NCBI GenBank assembly: GCA_038212405.1
Contig: JBBQUN010000090.1
Coordinates: 1 to 16,103 of the forward strand
DNA from: JBBQUN01 sp038212405
GTDB lineage: Bacteria; Actinomycetota; Acidimicrobiia; Acidimicrobiales; SZUA-35
Direction: 5' to 3'
Length of the DNA stretch: 16,103 bases
Positions 7,544-15,645 of this stretch are shown here, piece after piece (the stretch's first letter is position 1; each line of letters begins with the position of its first letter). A model generated the notes under the pieces. It was not told the DNA's origin and did not search any database. It was given only the letters and a program-made list of their open reading frames with translations. A program made the position numbers and the translations under genes.

Positions 7544-8013
7544 TTCTCACCTCCGGCGGCGCTGAGCACGGCTTTCACGATGTTGTGGTAGCCGGTGCAA
7601 CGACAGAGGTTGCCTTCGAGTCCCTCGCGGACCTGAGCCTCGGTGGGATTGGGAACCTCGTCCAGAAGCGATACCGACGCCATGACCATGCCCGGTGTGC
7701 AGTAACCACACTGGAGGCCGTGGCACTCCATAAACGCCTGCTGCATCGGGTGCAGTTCGTCGCCGTTGGCAAGCCCCTCGATCGTGGTGATCGCTTGCCC
7801 GTCGGCTTGGACCGCCAGCAACGTGCACGACTTGACGGCTTCGCCGTTCAAATGCAACGTGCAGGCGCCGCATGACGAGGTGTCGCAGCCGATGTTGGTG
7901 CCGGTCAGCCCAACGGCATCTCGGATGTAATGCACGAGCAACGTGCGCGGCTCGACGTCACTGGTGTGACTCGTTCCGTTGACCTCCACCGTTATCTCCA
8001 CGGCAACCCCCAT
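7540..8013 (-). CDS. coxS: Mo-hydroxylase 2Fe-2S small subunit (CoxS-like)
   Basis: This 157-residue protein carries both iron-sulfur domains of the family. The plant-ferredoxin-type cluster is held by Cys43, Cys48, Cys51 and Cys63 (GCDTSSCGAC...SC), and the helical-domain cluster by Cys102, Cys105, Cys137 and Cys139 (CGYCTPG...CRCTGY). The segment TTIEGLAN and the EGLEGNLCRCTGYHNIVKA stretch are very close to CoxS of CO dehydrogenases. It moves electrons from the molybdenum site in the L subunit to FAD in CoxM. The start is uncertain: ATG at 8013 lacks a good ribosome binding site, while GTG at 8001 has GGGGG five bases upstream. It appears to be the first gene of the cluster, 87 bases after ftsB. 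Confidence 0.93.
   Translation of the reverse strand: MGVAVEITVEVNGTSHTSDVEPRTLLVHYIRDAVGLTGTNIGCDTSSCGACTLHLNGEAVKSCTLLAVQADGQAITTIEGLANGDELHPMQQAFMECHGLQCGYCTPGMVMASVSLLDEVPNPTEAQVREGLEGNLCRCTGYHNIVKAVLSAAGGEK
7547..7554 (-). promoter_or_regulatory. Ribosome binding site of coxM inside coxS
   Basis: GGAGGTGA on the minus strand, with core GGAGG six bases before the coxM ATG. It fixes the start and shows coupled translation from coxS. Confidence 0.75.
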
Positions 8014-8100
8014 ATAGGTTCGAGTTCGATGTACCGGCCGAGTGTGGCACGAAATGAACCCATTTACCCAAGTCGATCGACGAGGCGCTGCCGGAAGGGT

Positions 8101-8430
8101 TCAGCCTTCGGCCTTTTCCAGGATCCGATAGCTCTCCTCGCCCGGGTAGACGAGGTCGAAATTCTCTCGGGCACGTCGCTCGATCTCGGCATCGGTCTCG
8201 AGCAGATCGAGCATCGCGTCGAGTTGCTCGATGTCGGCATTGACCTGATCCAGCTCGGCTTGCACGCCGTCACGCTCATCGTTCTGGCCGAGCCAGGTGC
8301 GGGTCGGCAGGATGGCGAGGGCCCCGATGACGAGCACGGAGACACCGAACACGGTGCCAAGCATCGCCGCGCGTTGCACACGCGGCGAGACATGATCGCC
8401 GATCTTTGGGAAACGGCTGAGGAGCTCCAC
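8101..8430 (-). CDS. ftsB: FtsB/DivIC-type septum formation initiator
   Basis: About 109 residues starting at GTG 8430, eight bases after the enolase stop. There is one membrane helix (about residues 26-41, VFGVSVLVIGALAILP). A coiled coil follows, rich in Leu/Asp/Glu (about 52-80), then a RRARENFDLVYPGEESYRIL tail. That tail matches the conserved end of the DivIC/FtsB family (ARxxxxlvrPGE). The protein would link cytoplasmic and periplasmic parts of the FtsQLB divisome complex. Direct succession to enolase is the usual actinobacterial order. The start is not certain: no strong Shine-Dalgarno is seen at GTG 8430, and ATG 8364 would give 87 residues but drop the cytoplasmic N-terminus. A longer open frame upstream overlaps enolase and is not believed. 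Confidence 0.85.
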   Translation of the reverse strand: MELLSRFPKIGDHVSPRVQRAAMLGTVFGVSVLVIGALAILPTRTWLGQNDERDGVQAELDQVNADIEQLDAMLDLLETDAEIERRARENFDLVYPGEESYRILEKAEG

Positions 8431-8438
8431 GACGTGGC

Positions 8439-9749
8439 CTACTGGGCGGTTGACGGGGCTACTCGAGACGGGGCTACTCGAGAGAGTGCCTTGGCGCCCG
8501 GGTAGCGAGCGGCATCGCCGAGGTCGGCCTCGATCCGCAGCAGCTGGTTGTATTTGGCCACCCGATCCGAGCGGGCCGGAGCGCCGGTCTTGATCTGACC
8601 GCAGTTGGTGGCGACGGCGAGATCGGCGATCGTGGTGTCTTCGGTCTCGCCCGAACGGTGCGACATGACCGAGCCGTAGCGGTTGGCGGTCGCCAGAGCG
8701 ACAGCATCGAGCGTTTCGGTGAGCGAACCGATTTGGTTGACCTTCACCAGAATGGCGTTGGCTACTTCGGCGTCGATGCCTCGCTGGAGACGTTCGGTGT
8801 TGGTGACGAACAAATCGTCGCCAACGAGTTGGCAGGTGTCGCCAGAAAGCGTGGTGTGGATGGCCCAACCGTCCCAGTCCTCTTCGGACATGCCATCTTC
8901 GATCGACACGATCGGGTACTTGGTGGCCAGCTCGGCCAACAACTCTGCCATCCCCTGCGACGACAGCTCGCGGCCCTCGCCGGCAAGGTCGTAGACCGAA
9001 CCGTTGTAGAACTCGGTGGAGGCGACGTCCATCGCGAGCGCCATGTCGGTGCCTGGCGTGAGACCGGCAGCCTCGATGGCGTGCATCAGCAGCTGGAGTG
9101 CTTCCTCATTGGAGCCCAGGTTCGGGGCGAAGCCGCCCTCGTCGCCGATTGCCGTTGACAGCCCTCGATCGTGCAGGACCTTCTTCAGCTGGTGGTAGGT
9201 CTCCACACCCCACCGCAGCGCTTCGGAGAACGACGCCGCACCCACCGGCATGATCATGAATTCCTGGAAGTCGATGTTGTTGTCGGCGTGCTCGCCGCCG
9301 TTGAGCACGTTCATCATCGGCACGGGCAGCACGTGGGCATTGGCACCCCCGACATACCGATAGAGGGGAAGGTCGAGGTCGTCGGCAGCGGCACTCGCCA
9401 CAGCGAGCGAGACGCCGAGAATGGCGTTGGCCCCCAGGTTGGCCTTGTTGGGTGTTCCGTCGAGTTCGAAAAGGATCGAGTCGACCTCTCGCTGGTTGTA
9501 GGCGTCGACACCGATCAGGGCGTTGGCGATGGAAGAGTTGACATTGCCGACGGCCGTCAGCACACCCTTGCCCATGTAGCGGTCGCCACCGTCACGAAGT
9601 TCGACTGCTTCGAACTGTCCGGTGGAGGCACCGGAAGGGACAATCGCTCGCCCGTAGGCACCGGAAGCAAGGAGGACTTCGACCTCGACCGTCGGATTTC
9701 CTCTCGAGTCCAGAACTTCTCGTCCAAGGATCTGCTCGATGACGCTCAC
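8439..9749 (-). CDS. eno: Enolase (phosphopyruvate hydratase)
   Basis: This 436-residue enzyme has normal family length and interconverts 2-phosphoglycerate and phosphoenolpyruvate in glycolysis. The N-terminus SVIEQILGREVLDSRGNP, the SGASTG loop, the metal-binding and catalytic region AIGDEGGFAPNL, SIEDGMSEEDWDGW, LVGDDLFVTN, KVNQIGSLTE and SHRSGETED all match the family signature. The start is GTG 9749, set by an AGAGGAG ribosome binding site eight bases upstream; the open frame continues further upstream without support. The C-terminus carries a small in-frame tandem duplication (SRVAP twice) outside the catalytic core. ftsB follows after eight bases, probably in the same transcript. Confidence 0.98.
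   Translation of the reverse strand: MSVIEQILGREVLDSRGNPTVEVEVLLASGAYGRAIVPSGASTGQFEAVELRDGGDRYMGKGVLTAVGNVNSSIANALIGVDAYNQREVDSILFELDGTPNKANLGANAILGVSLAVASAAADDLDLPLYRYVGGANAHVLPVPMMNVLNGGEHADNNIDFQEFMIMPVGAASFSEALRWGVETYHQLKKVLHDRGLSTAIGDEGGFAPNLGSNEEALQLLMHAIEAAGLTPGTDMALAMDVASTEFYNGSVYDLAGEGRELSSQGMAELLAELATKYPIVSIEDGMSEEDWDGWAIHTTLSGDTCQLVGDDLFVTNTERLQRGIDAEVANAILVKVNQIGSLTETLDAVALATANRYGSVMSHRSGETEDTTIADLAVATNCGQIKTGAPARSDRVAKYNQLLRIEADLGDAARYPGAKALSRVAPSRVAPSTAQ
8452..8481. repeat. Perfect 15-base tandem duplication in the eno 3' end
   Basis: GACGGGGCTACTCGA occurs twice with no spacer (8452-8466 and 8467-8481). The length is a multiple of three, so it only adds five residues (SRVAP SRVAP) to the C-terminal tail of enolase. 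Confidence 0.9.
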
Positions 9750-9757
9750 GCTAGGTG

Positions 9758-9764
9758 CTCCTCT
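9758..9764 (-). promoter_or_regulatory. Ribosome binding site of eno
   Basis: AGAGGAG on the minus strand, eight bases before GTG 9749. It chooses this start over upstream in-frame codons. Confidence 0.75.
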
Positions 9765-9813
9765 TGCCGCGGGTTGTGGGAAGAATAGCGGGAAGTGATC
9801 CCGATGCCAGCGA

Positions 9814-12291
9814 TCAGTTTGGCGTGACGCGTGCGGCGTACTCGTCAGAGGCCCAGATCGCTGCCACGAGTGTCTGCAGAGAGGCAGTCGAAGCATTGAT
9901 TCGCGTGAGCCAGATGTCGTACTCGGCCTTGGTCGGCGCACGACCCAGCAACGAGATATGAGCCAGCGAGGTGTCGATTGCCGGCAAACTCAACGCGATG
10001 TACTCGTCGCCCTCGGTGAACCAGGTCATCACGCCACCCCGAGTGAGGCCGTTGTTGCGCTGCCCCAGCCAATAGTTGAAACCACCGATGTCGGGAGTGC
10101 GAAGCAGCACGTTGTTGTAGACGACGACGACGAACTCGGCATCGTTCAGGCCGCCGTACGTGTTGATGAACTCGGGCGACCGGGCGAACTCGTCAGAGAC
10201 ACCCTGCAAGTCGAGTACTCCCCGATCCATCAGATCGGCCCAATAGTTCTGACCAAGCTCATCGGGCACTCGCAAGAAGTAGGCGAAGTAGAGCCGTGAC
10301 ACTTGACGTCGGGTCTCGAACCGATCTCGCTGCATCATGATCGTGATGATCCCAGGGGCGTTCGATCCGTCTGCCGTCGTGACCCCCATCCAATCGGACA
10401 GTTCCTGCGCCGTTGGGGTGGTCTTGTACAGGTCCTGGAAGGCCTGTCGGACGAACGCGTCACGAGTATCGAACGGATGGACCGCCCGGTTCGAGCGGAA
10501 CTCAGCAGCAGTCCCGGCAGCGCTGAGACCCTGAGCATTTCGGGCTTGCACCCTGGCGGTCAGCTTGCCAATCGGCAGTCCGGCGAAGGTAGCCGACCGA
10601 GCCGTTGCGGCAACCTCGACTGAGCATGCCGCAAGCGTGCAGGGGCTCATCGTGACGACATAGGCAGAGATGGTGCCGTTGCCGTTGTTGGCAGGCGGGT
10701 CCCAGGTAACGGTGGCCGTACCGTCGATGGTCGAGGCGGCGCTGGTCCTGACGTTCAATGGCGAGCCTGGTGCCACGACGATGCTGAAGACACCCGACTC
10801 GGCAGGGGATCCGCTACCGGCAGCATTCACCGGAACGACCGTCATTCGATAGTTGCCGCTCGGCAGACCCGTGAACGACGCACTGAAGGTGGAGCCCGAG
10901 ACGGTTTGCTGTTGCACCACCGCACCGCCGGCGTCAAGCACGACACTGACGATGTACTGAGCGACACCGCCACCCGTCTGACCCGGAGCGTCCCAACTGG
11001 CGTTGACCTGGTTCGCTCCATCGACCGATGCGGCGAGGTTGACAACGGCCTCGGCAGCGAGCGTCAGCGTGAACGTCTTGGTCGACGACAACCCTGGCCC
11101 ACCGGCATTTCGAGCGGTGACCGTGATGGCGTAGTCGCCAGCTGCTTGCAGGGTGAACGAAGCAGAGGTTCCCGTCACGGTGCGTGTCTGCGTTGTCTGC
11201 CCAGCTCGGTCGAGCGTCACGACATAGTCATCCACCGTCCCCGTCGCGACAGTCCACGAAACGTTGATCGTCGACCCAGTATTGGTCACCGTTGGCGTAC
11301 CCGGCGTGCCGGGGACGGCTGGCGGTGGGGCCGTGATGCTCACAGGATCGGACGCATCTGACGCAGCGCCAGGGCCCGCACTGTTCACGGCGCGGATCTC
11401 GAACGTGTGGCTGCCGACCGCAAGCCCGGAGACGGTGTGCGGCGAGGCTGTACCAGCACTCGACCAGCCACCCGCTCCATCGATCCGTACGTCATAACTC
11501 GTGATCGAGGCCCCACCGGTCACCGCCGGTGCAATCCAGGTGATGTTCGCTGATGATGTGATCCCGATGCGGGCTGCGGAAACGTTCGTTGGCTTGCCGG
11601 GCGGAGTGACAGGAGCATTGACCAGAACAGCGTTCGACGGCTGAGAGGGGCCACTCTTGCCGATCGCATTGGCTGCGCGAATCTCGAAGGTGTGTGATCC
11701 AACAGCGAGACCGTCGACCTGCACGGGAGAGGTGACTCCAACTGGGGTCCAGTTGCCGGCCCCATCGACCCGCACTTCATAGGCAGTGATCGGCGAACCG
11801 CCGTCGTTGGTCGAAGCAGTCCAGGCAACCGATGCAGACGTCGATCCGACCGGTGACGCCGCGCCGATGACAGGCGCATTCGGAACGCCATGGGTCGTGA
11901 AGGTTCGAGTCAATGGAAGGGACGTTCCGTCGGCGTTCTGAGCGACGATGGTGACGGTGTACTCGGTAGCTCCAGCAAGTCCGGAAATGACGAGAGGCGA
12001 AGTGACGTTGGTGGACGGGGCTCCAGCAACCGGTGGCGAAATCGAGAGGTCGAAGCTCGTCGCTAGGTCACCAGTAGCTGCGGCATCCCAGGTGATGTCG
12101 GCAGTCAGGGCTGCGGGCTGAGCAATGTCGCTGCCCGTCGGCGCATCCGGAGCAGCAGCGGCGACCGGGGACACCAGGCCGACCAGCAGCATCAGGGTGG
12201 CGGCGATGGCGGCAACCACCGCAGCACGCTTACCTCGAATGGGTTTGGTGACAGCATTTGCCGACACCGCTTGCTCACTCCGCACGACCAT
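9814..12291 (-). CDS. Secreted protein with six FN3 domains and a C-terminal DUF4214 block
   Basis: This 825-residue protein starts at ATG 12291, with GGGAGGG four bases upstream. A signal peptide is clear: positive n-region to R22, hydrophobic core 23-41, likely cleavage after the AAAA run (44-47). Six fibronectin type III domains follow (about 48-600). Domains two and three are the closest pair, sharing GLAVGSHTFEIRA and the SxDVRIDGAG-type strand. The last 221 residues (605-825) form about four helical units of DUF4214 type, each with an aromatic residue near a W and a G or S-rich turn (RVPDELGQNYW, RTPDIGGFNYW, RAPTKAEYDIW, and a weaker first unit). No LPXTG sorting signal or C-terminal membrane helix is seen. 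It is probably exported and surface-associated or released; the ligand is unknown. Family members occur in multiple copies in Acidimicrobiia-like genomes (recollection, not checked). Confidence 0.9.
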   Translation of the reverse strand: MVVRSEQAVSANAVTKPIRGKRAAVVAAIAATLMLLVGLVSPVAAAAPDAPTGSDIAQPAALTADITWDAAATGDLATSFDLSISPPVAGAPSTNVTSPLVISGLAGATEYTVTIVAQNADGTSLPLTRTFTTHGVPNAPVIGAASPVGSTSASVAWTASTNDGGSPITAYEVRVDGAGNWTPVGVTSPVQVDGLAVGSHTFEIRAANAIGKSGPSQPSNAVLVNAPVTPPGKPTNVSAARIGITSSANITWIAPAVTGGASITSYDVRIDGAGGWSSAGTASPHTVSGLAVGSHTFEIRAVNSAGPGAASDASDPVSITAPPPAVPGTPGTPTVTNTGSTINVSWTVATGTVDDYVVTLDRAGQTTQTRTVTGTSASFTLQAAGDYAITVTARNAGGPGLSSTKTFTLTLAAEAVVNLAASVDGANQVNASWDAPGQTGGGVAQYIVSVVLDAGGAVVQQQTVSGSTFSASFTGLPSGNYRMTVVPVNAAGSGSPAESGVFSIVVAPGSPLNVRTSAASTIDGTATVTWDPPANNGNGTISAYVVTMSPCTLAACSVEVAATARSATFAGLPIGKLTARVQARNAQGLSAAGTAAEFRSNRAVHPFDTRDAFVRQAFQDLYKTTPTAQELSDWMGVTTADGSNAPGIITIMMQRDRFETRRQVSRLYFAYFLRVPDELGQNYWADLMDRGVLDLQGVSDEFARSPEFINTYGGLNDAEFVVVVYNNVLLRTPDIGGFNYWLGQRNNGLTRGGVMTWFTEGDEYIALSLPAIDTSLAHISLLGRAPTKAEYDIWLTRINASTASLQTLVAAIWASDEYAARVTPN

Positions 12292-12295
12292 CAGG

Positions 12296-12302
12296 CCCTC
12301 CC
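12296..12302 (-). promoter_or_regulatory. Ribosome binding site of the FN3 protein gene
   Basis: GGGAGGG on the minus strand, four bases before ATG 12291. It makes this start better than the ATG twenty codons upstream, which would put extra residues before the signal peptide. Confidence 0.6.
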
Positions 12303-12368
12303 ACACGCTCCGCAGGCAACCATCCTGCCCCACGCCTGGATGCCAAACCACCTCGGTGGGCAGAGTTA

Positions 12369-12416
12369 CCCCTCAATAACCCCAGTGCTCAATAACCCCA
12401 GTGCTCAGTAACCCCA
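12369..12416. repeat. Three 16-base tandem units at the lacZ 3' end
   Basis: On the minus strand the unit is TGGGGTTAYTGAGCAC. Copy one (12401-12416) contains the last lacZ codons and the TGA stop, copy two (12385-12400) differs by one base, and copy three (12369-12384) diverges in its last three bases. Unit length is not a multiple of three. The rest of the 113-base gap to the FN3 gene holds no gene; I see only a short CCACC-TC-GGTGG palindrome near 12350. Confidence 0.85.
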
Positions 12417-15400
12417 GCGGCGGTGACGACCGAGCGAGCTCTGGCGTCGCGCTGCAGCAGCGGGGTCGCTGCCGCCGTTGCGCAGGACGATCCGGTTACG
12501 CACGTGATAGGGGTGCAACCGGAAACGATCGCCGATGCCGGGCCCGCAGCTGGCAGTTCCAATTCCCGAATGGGCGATGTCGAGTCGCAGCGCCGTGACG
12601 TTCGACGTCGGCAGCTCGTTCAGGTGTTGAGCCTGCTCGATAGCCGCGGGACGATAGGGCAACGCAGCCGCGTCGAACAACGGATCGCCAATCGCCAGCA
12701 CCGACGGCACGAGACCAGGCTCAGATCCTCCAACCGCGAACCAACGCAATTGTGTGTGGTTGCCCGTCTCTTGCGGTCGGGCGTAAGGGAAGAACTGTTC
12801 GGCAACCGAGCGGATGTAGGTGGCGACCTCGAGGCCGTGCCAGCGATCGGGGTACGACTCTTCGGGACCAGGACCGAACCAGCTCACGGTGTCATAGGCG
12901 GCGGGAAGCTCGAGGTCGAGACCGATGCGAAGCAACGGCGGAAGATCGAGACTGGCGTCAGGGGCAATGTCGAAGGCGACGTCACCATCGGGGCCGACGA
13001 GCCAGGTGACACCCAGTGTCAGATCGGCGCCGGCCTCGATGGTGAACGTTGCCGCAACCACTCCGGAGTCCCGTACCTCGAGATGGGGTGGTCGGTTCGA
13101 GGTCGACGCCGGGGTCGGCCTGCCTCGGTTGTCCCATCGATACACCAGTCGTTCGGCGCCGAAGACGGCGTTGTCGTTGTCGGTTGGTGGACGCCAGCAC
13201 GAGAGCGCCGACGGCCCGATCGGTACCGTCTCGCCGTTCAAGACCAGCTCGATCGGTGCCCCATGCAGGCCGAGCGCGAGCCGGCTGCCTCCTGCGCTCA
13301 GATGCACCACTCCGTCATCGTCGACCATGCAGTCATCGGCGACATCAGCTGTCGCCACCGACGTCGGGACCAGCCGCTCTGGTGCCACCGTCAGGTTGGT
13401 GGCGAAACGGCCGGCAGGCACCGCCATCTGGTCGAAGGCAACCTCGTGATCGGCGGCCAACACCGTCATGAGCTGTCCGTCGAGTCCCGGTCGCCGACAG
13501 TCCGATCGCAGCGACCAACGTGCGCTCAAGCTCAGCTCGCCGCCACCGTTGCTCGACCTCTGTTGGATCAGTTCATCGATTGCTGCATCGATCTCAGAAC
13601 CCAGCGCGAACTCGACCGTCGAGCCCGGTTCGATCGCGAGAACGACGAGATCGGGCCACTGGCGGGCGACGGCCCCATCCAACAGCAGGTCGAGGTCGAG
13701 CACCAGATCGCTCGAGACGGCGAACGAACGTCGATTGGTGATCGCCAGCGACCGCCCGCTCCCCTCTTCCGCCGAGGAGGTCGAGGCCCATTCGGTCGAG
13801 ATCGGCTGGTAGACCCAGCGGACGTGAGCAAGGCCCGGGTGGGGGCGCCGATCGGCATCGACCAACCCGTTGCAGTTGAAGTTCAGATCGTTCGGCGAAT
13901 CACCGAAGTCGCCGCCGTAGGCCCACCAGCGAGTGCCATCAGCGTCGTATTGTGCGATTCCCTGATCGACCCAGTCCCAGATGAAACCGCCACCCAAGCG
14001 AGGCGTGCGATGAATGCGCTCCCAGTAGTCCTCGATGCCACCGTTGGAGTTGCCCATGGCGTGGCTGTACTCACACATGATCGAGGGTCGCTCGTCGGCG
14101 TCGTCGGCGAGGTCTTCCAGCTCTCGAAGCGTCGGATACATCTGCCCGATGATGTCGACCAGCGGGTCGGTCTCGGCCGGATGGTACGCAATGGGTCGTT
14201 CAGGGTCGACGGCTCGAATGGCGGCGGCCATTGCCCGGTGGTTCGGACCGAAGCTGGACTCATTTCCGAGCGACCAGGCAACGACACATGGGTGGTTGCG
14301 GTCTCGCACCGCCATGCGTTCGCCGCGGGCGACGAAGGCATCGGCGAAGAGCGGATCGTTCGCCGGGATGAGGCCAGCGCCACCGGCACGCCGCTCATGA
14401 TGGACTTGGCCGTGCGCCTCGACGTTGGCCTCGTCCATCACATAGAGACCGAAGCGATCACACAGGTCATAGAAGCGTTCGTCATTGGGGTAGTGAGCGG
14501 TTCGCACCGCGTTGATGTTGCTCGCGGCCAGCAGTGCCAGGTCGGACTCGAGTAGCTCGTCGGACTGATACCGACCGTCGTCGGCGGAATGCTCGTGTCG
14601 GTTGACCCCATAGATGGTGATGGCGGTGCCGTTCACGCACAGCTGGCCGGCATCGATCGAAACGGTACGGATACCAACGAGTTTCTGCGTGGCATCGACA
14701 ACCGATCCTGCGGCATCGACCAACGACACCTCGAGCCGGTAGAGGTGTGGAGTCTCGGCCGACCACAGTGCCGGCTCCGCGACGAGGGCCACCAACTCGA
14801 CCGAACCATGGTCGTCAATCGGACAACCAAGTTCGGCTGCCAGGTTGCCCTCACCATCGCTCAATCGAGCTTCGATTCTCAGGCCGGCAGGACGATCGCC
14901 ATCGACCTTGACCGACAGCGCCACGTCGGCATCGGCCCCCGACAACGAGGTGGTCCGGAAGAACACATCGGCGATCGAGGTTTGTGGCTGCGGATACAGC
15001 ATCACCGAGCGATGCAGTCCCGCCATCCACCACATGTCCTGATCCTCGATCCAGGTCGAGGCCGACCAACGATGGACCCGCAGCGCAACCGTTGCCGGCT
15101 CTCCGGGGGTGACGACCTCAGTCACGTCGAACTCGCTCGGAAGCCTCGAGTCGGTCGCGGTGCCGACTGCCTGACCGTTGACGTAGACCTCGAGCGAAGA
15201 CTCGGCCGCCCCAACCCTCAGCACGACCCTTTCACCCGACCATGAAACGGGAACGTCGACGACGCGACGATGATCGCCGCCCTCGTCGGGTGTGGGAATC
15301 GCTGGATAGTCCGACGGATCGAAGGGGTAGACGACGTTGGTGTAGATCGGAATACCGTGACCGTGCAGCACCCACGAGCTCGGCACGGGAAGCGTGTCGA

Positions 15401-15605
15401 AGCTCGAAACGTCGGCGTCGGCCAGCTGCCAACCGTCATCGGGCGCCAAGCCGGTCCACATCCGGAATTGCCAGGATCCATCGAGTGAGAGGGCTCGTTC
15501 GGGAAGATCGAGTCCGTGAGGATCGAGTCGTCCACTCGACACATGGGTCGGATCGCGGTGCCAGCGGGCGGGAAAAATCAGATCGTTGGTGGACACAGTC
15601 GACAC
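12405..15605 (-). CDS. lacZ: Beta-galactosidase, glycoside hydrolase family 2 (LacZ type)
   Basis: About 1066 residues from GTG 15605 (GTG 15596 is equally possible; E. coli LacZ has 1024). Domains in order: sugar-binding jelly roll (about 34-204), Ig-like domain (209-316), TIM barrel (317-614), linker, then the beta-galactosidase small-chain domain with WRPPTDND and GPGPEESYPDR motifs. Acid/base Glu449 lies in SLGNES and nucleophile Glu512 in MCEYSHAMGNS. Metal-site residues in DEANVEAHG are kept, as is YGGDFGDSPND. It hydrolyses terminal beta-galactosides or related glycosides. No signal peptide is seen, so it should be cytoplasmic; no sugar transporter or regulator lies next to it in the window. 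The last 25 or so residues form a basic tail (RRQSSLGRHRRWGY) beyond the usual end. No Shine-Dalgarno is visible at either start. Confidence 0.95.
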   Translation of the reverse strand: MSTVSTNDLIFPARWHRDPTHVSSGRLDPHGLDLPERALSLDGSWQFRMWTGLAPDDGWQLADADVSSFDTLPVPSSWVLHGHGIPIYTNVVYPFDPSDYPAIPTPDEGGDHRRVVDVPVSWSGERVVLRVGAAESSLEVYVNGQAVGTATDSRLPSEFDVTEVVTPGEPATVALRVHRWSASTWIEDQDMWWMAGLHRSVMLYPQPQTSIADVFFRTTSLSGADADVALSVKVDGDRPAGLRIEARLSDGEGNLAAELGCPIDDHGSVELVALVAEPALWSAETPHLYRLEVSLVDAAGSVVDATQKLVGIRTVSIDAGQLCVNGTAITIYGVNRHEHSADDGRYQSDELLESDLALLAASNINAVRTAHYPNDERFYDLCDRFGLYVMDEANVEAHGQVHHERRAGGAGLIPANDPLFADAFVARGERMAVRDRNHPCVVAWSLGNESSFGPNHRAMAAAIRAVDPERPIAYHPAETDPLVDIIGQMYPTLRELEDLADDADERPSIMCEYSHAMGNSNGGIEDYWERIHRTPRLGGGFIWDWVDQGIAQYDADGTRWWAYGGDFGDSPNDLNFNCNGLVDADRRPHPGLAHVRWVYQPISTEWASTSSAEEGSGRSLAITNRRSFAVSSDLVLDLDLLLDGAVARQWPDLVVLAIEPGSTVEFALGSEIDAAIDELIQQRSSNGGGELSLSARWSLRSDCRRPGLDGQLMTVLAADHEVAFDQMAVPAGRFATNLTVAPERLVPTSVATADVADDCMVDDDGVVHLSAGGSRLALGLHGAPIELVLNGETVPIGPSALSCWRPPTDNDNAVFGAERLVYRWDNRGRPTPASTSNRPPHLEVRDSGVVAATFTIEAGADLTLGVTWLVGPDGDVAFDIAPDASLDLPPLLRIGLDLELPAAYDTVSWFGPGPEESYPDRWHGLEVATYIRSVAEQFFPYARPQETGNHTQLRWFAVGGSEPGLVPSVLAIGDPLFDAAALPYRPAAIEQAQHLNELPTSNVTALRLDIAHSGIGTASCGPGIGDRFRLHPYHVRNRIVLRNGGSDPAAAARRQSSLGRHRRWGY

Positions 15606-15645
15606 GATACGAGCGGCCGTCGCCCGAGCATGCAACGATGACGGC

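Noticed and set aside
8014..8100. Possible promoter for coxS in the 87-base gap after ftsB
   Set aside because: Only poor matches to -35 and -10 boxes (for example TACATC with a 19-base spacing to TTCATT) are visible. A promoter here is likely from context but cannot be placed.
8431..8868. Longer frame upstream of ftsB giving a 255-residue protein
   Set aside because: It overlaps the conserved 3' third of enolase in another frame, and the extra residues are Arg/His/Ser-rich; the divisome-like part starts near 8430.
9789..9803. CGGGA/TCCCG hairpin with five-base loop after the FN3 gene stop
   Set aside because: The stem is only five pairs and no U-tract follows; too weak to call a terminator.
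12423..14555. A 710-codon open frame on the plus strand
   Set aside because: It lies wholly antisense to lacZ, whose catalytic motifs are intact; the translation is low-complexity Arg/Asp/Gly-rich without family resemblance. Long antisense frames are expected in GC-rich coding DNA.
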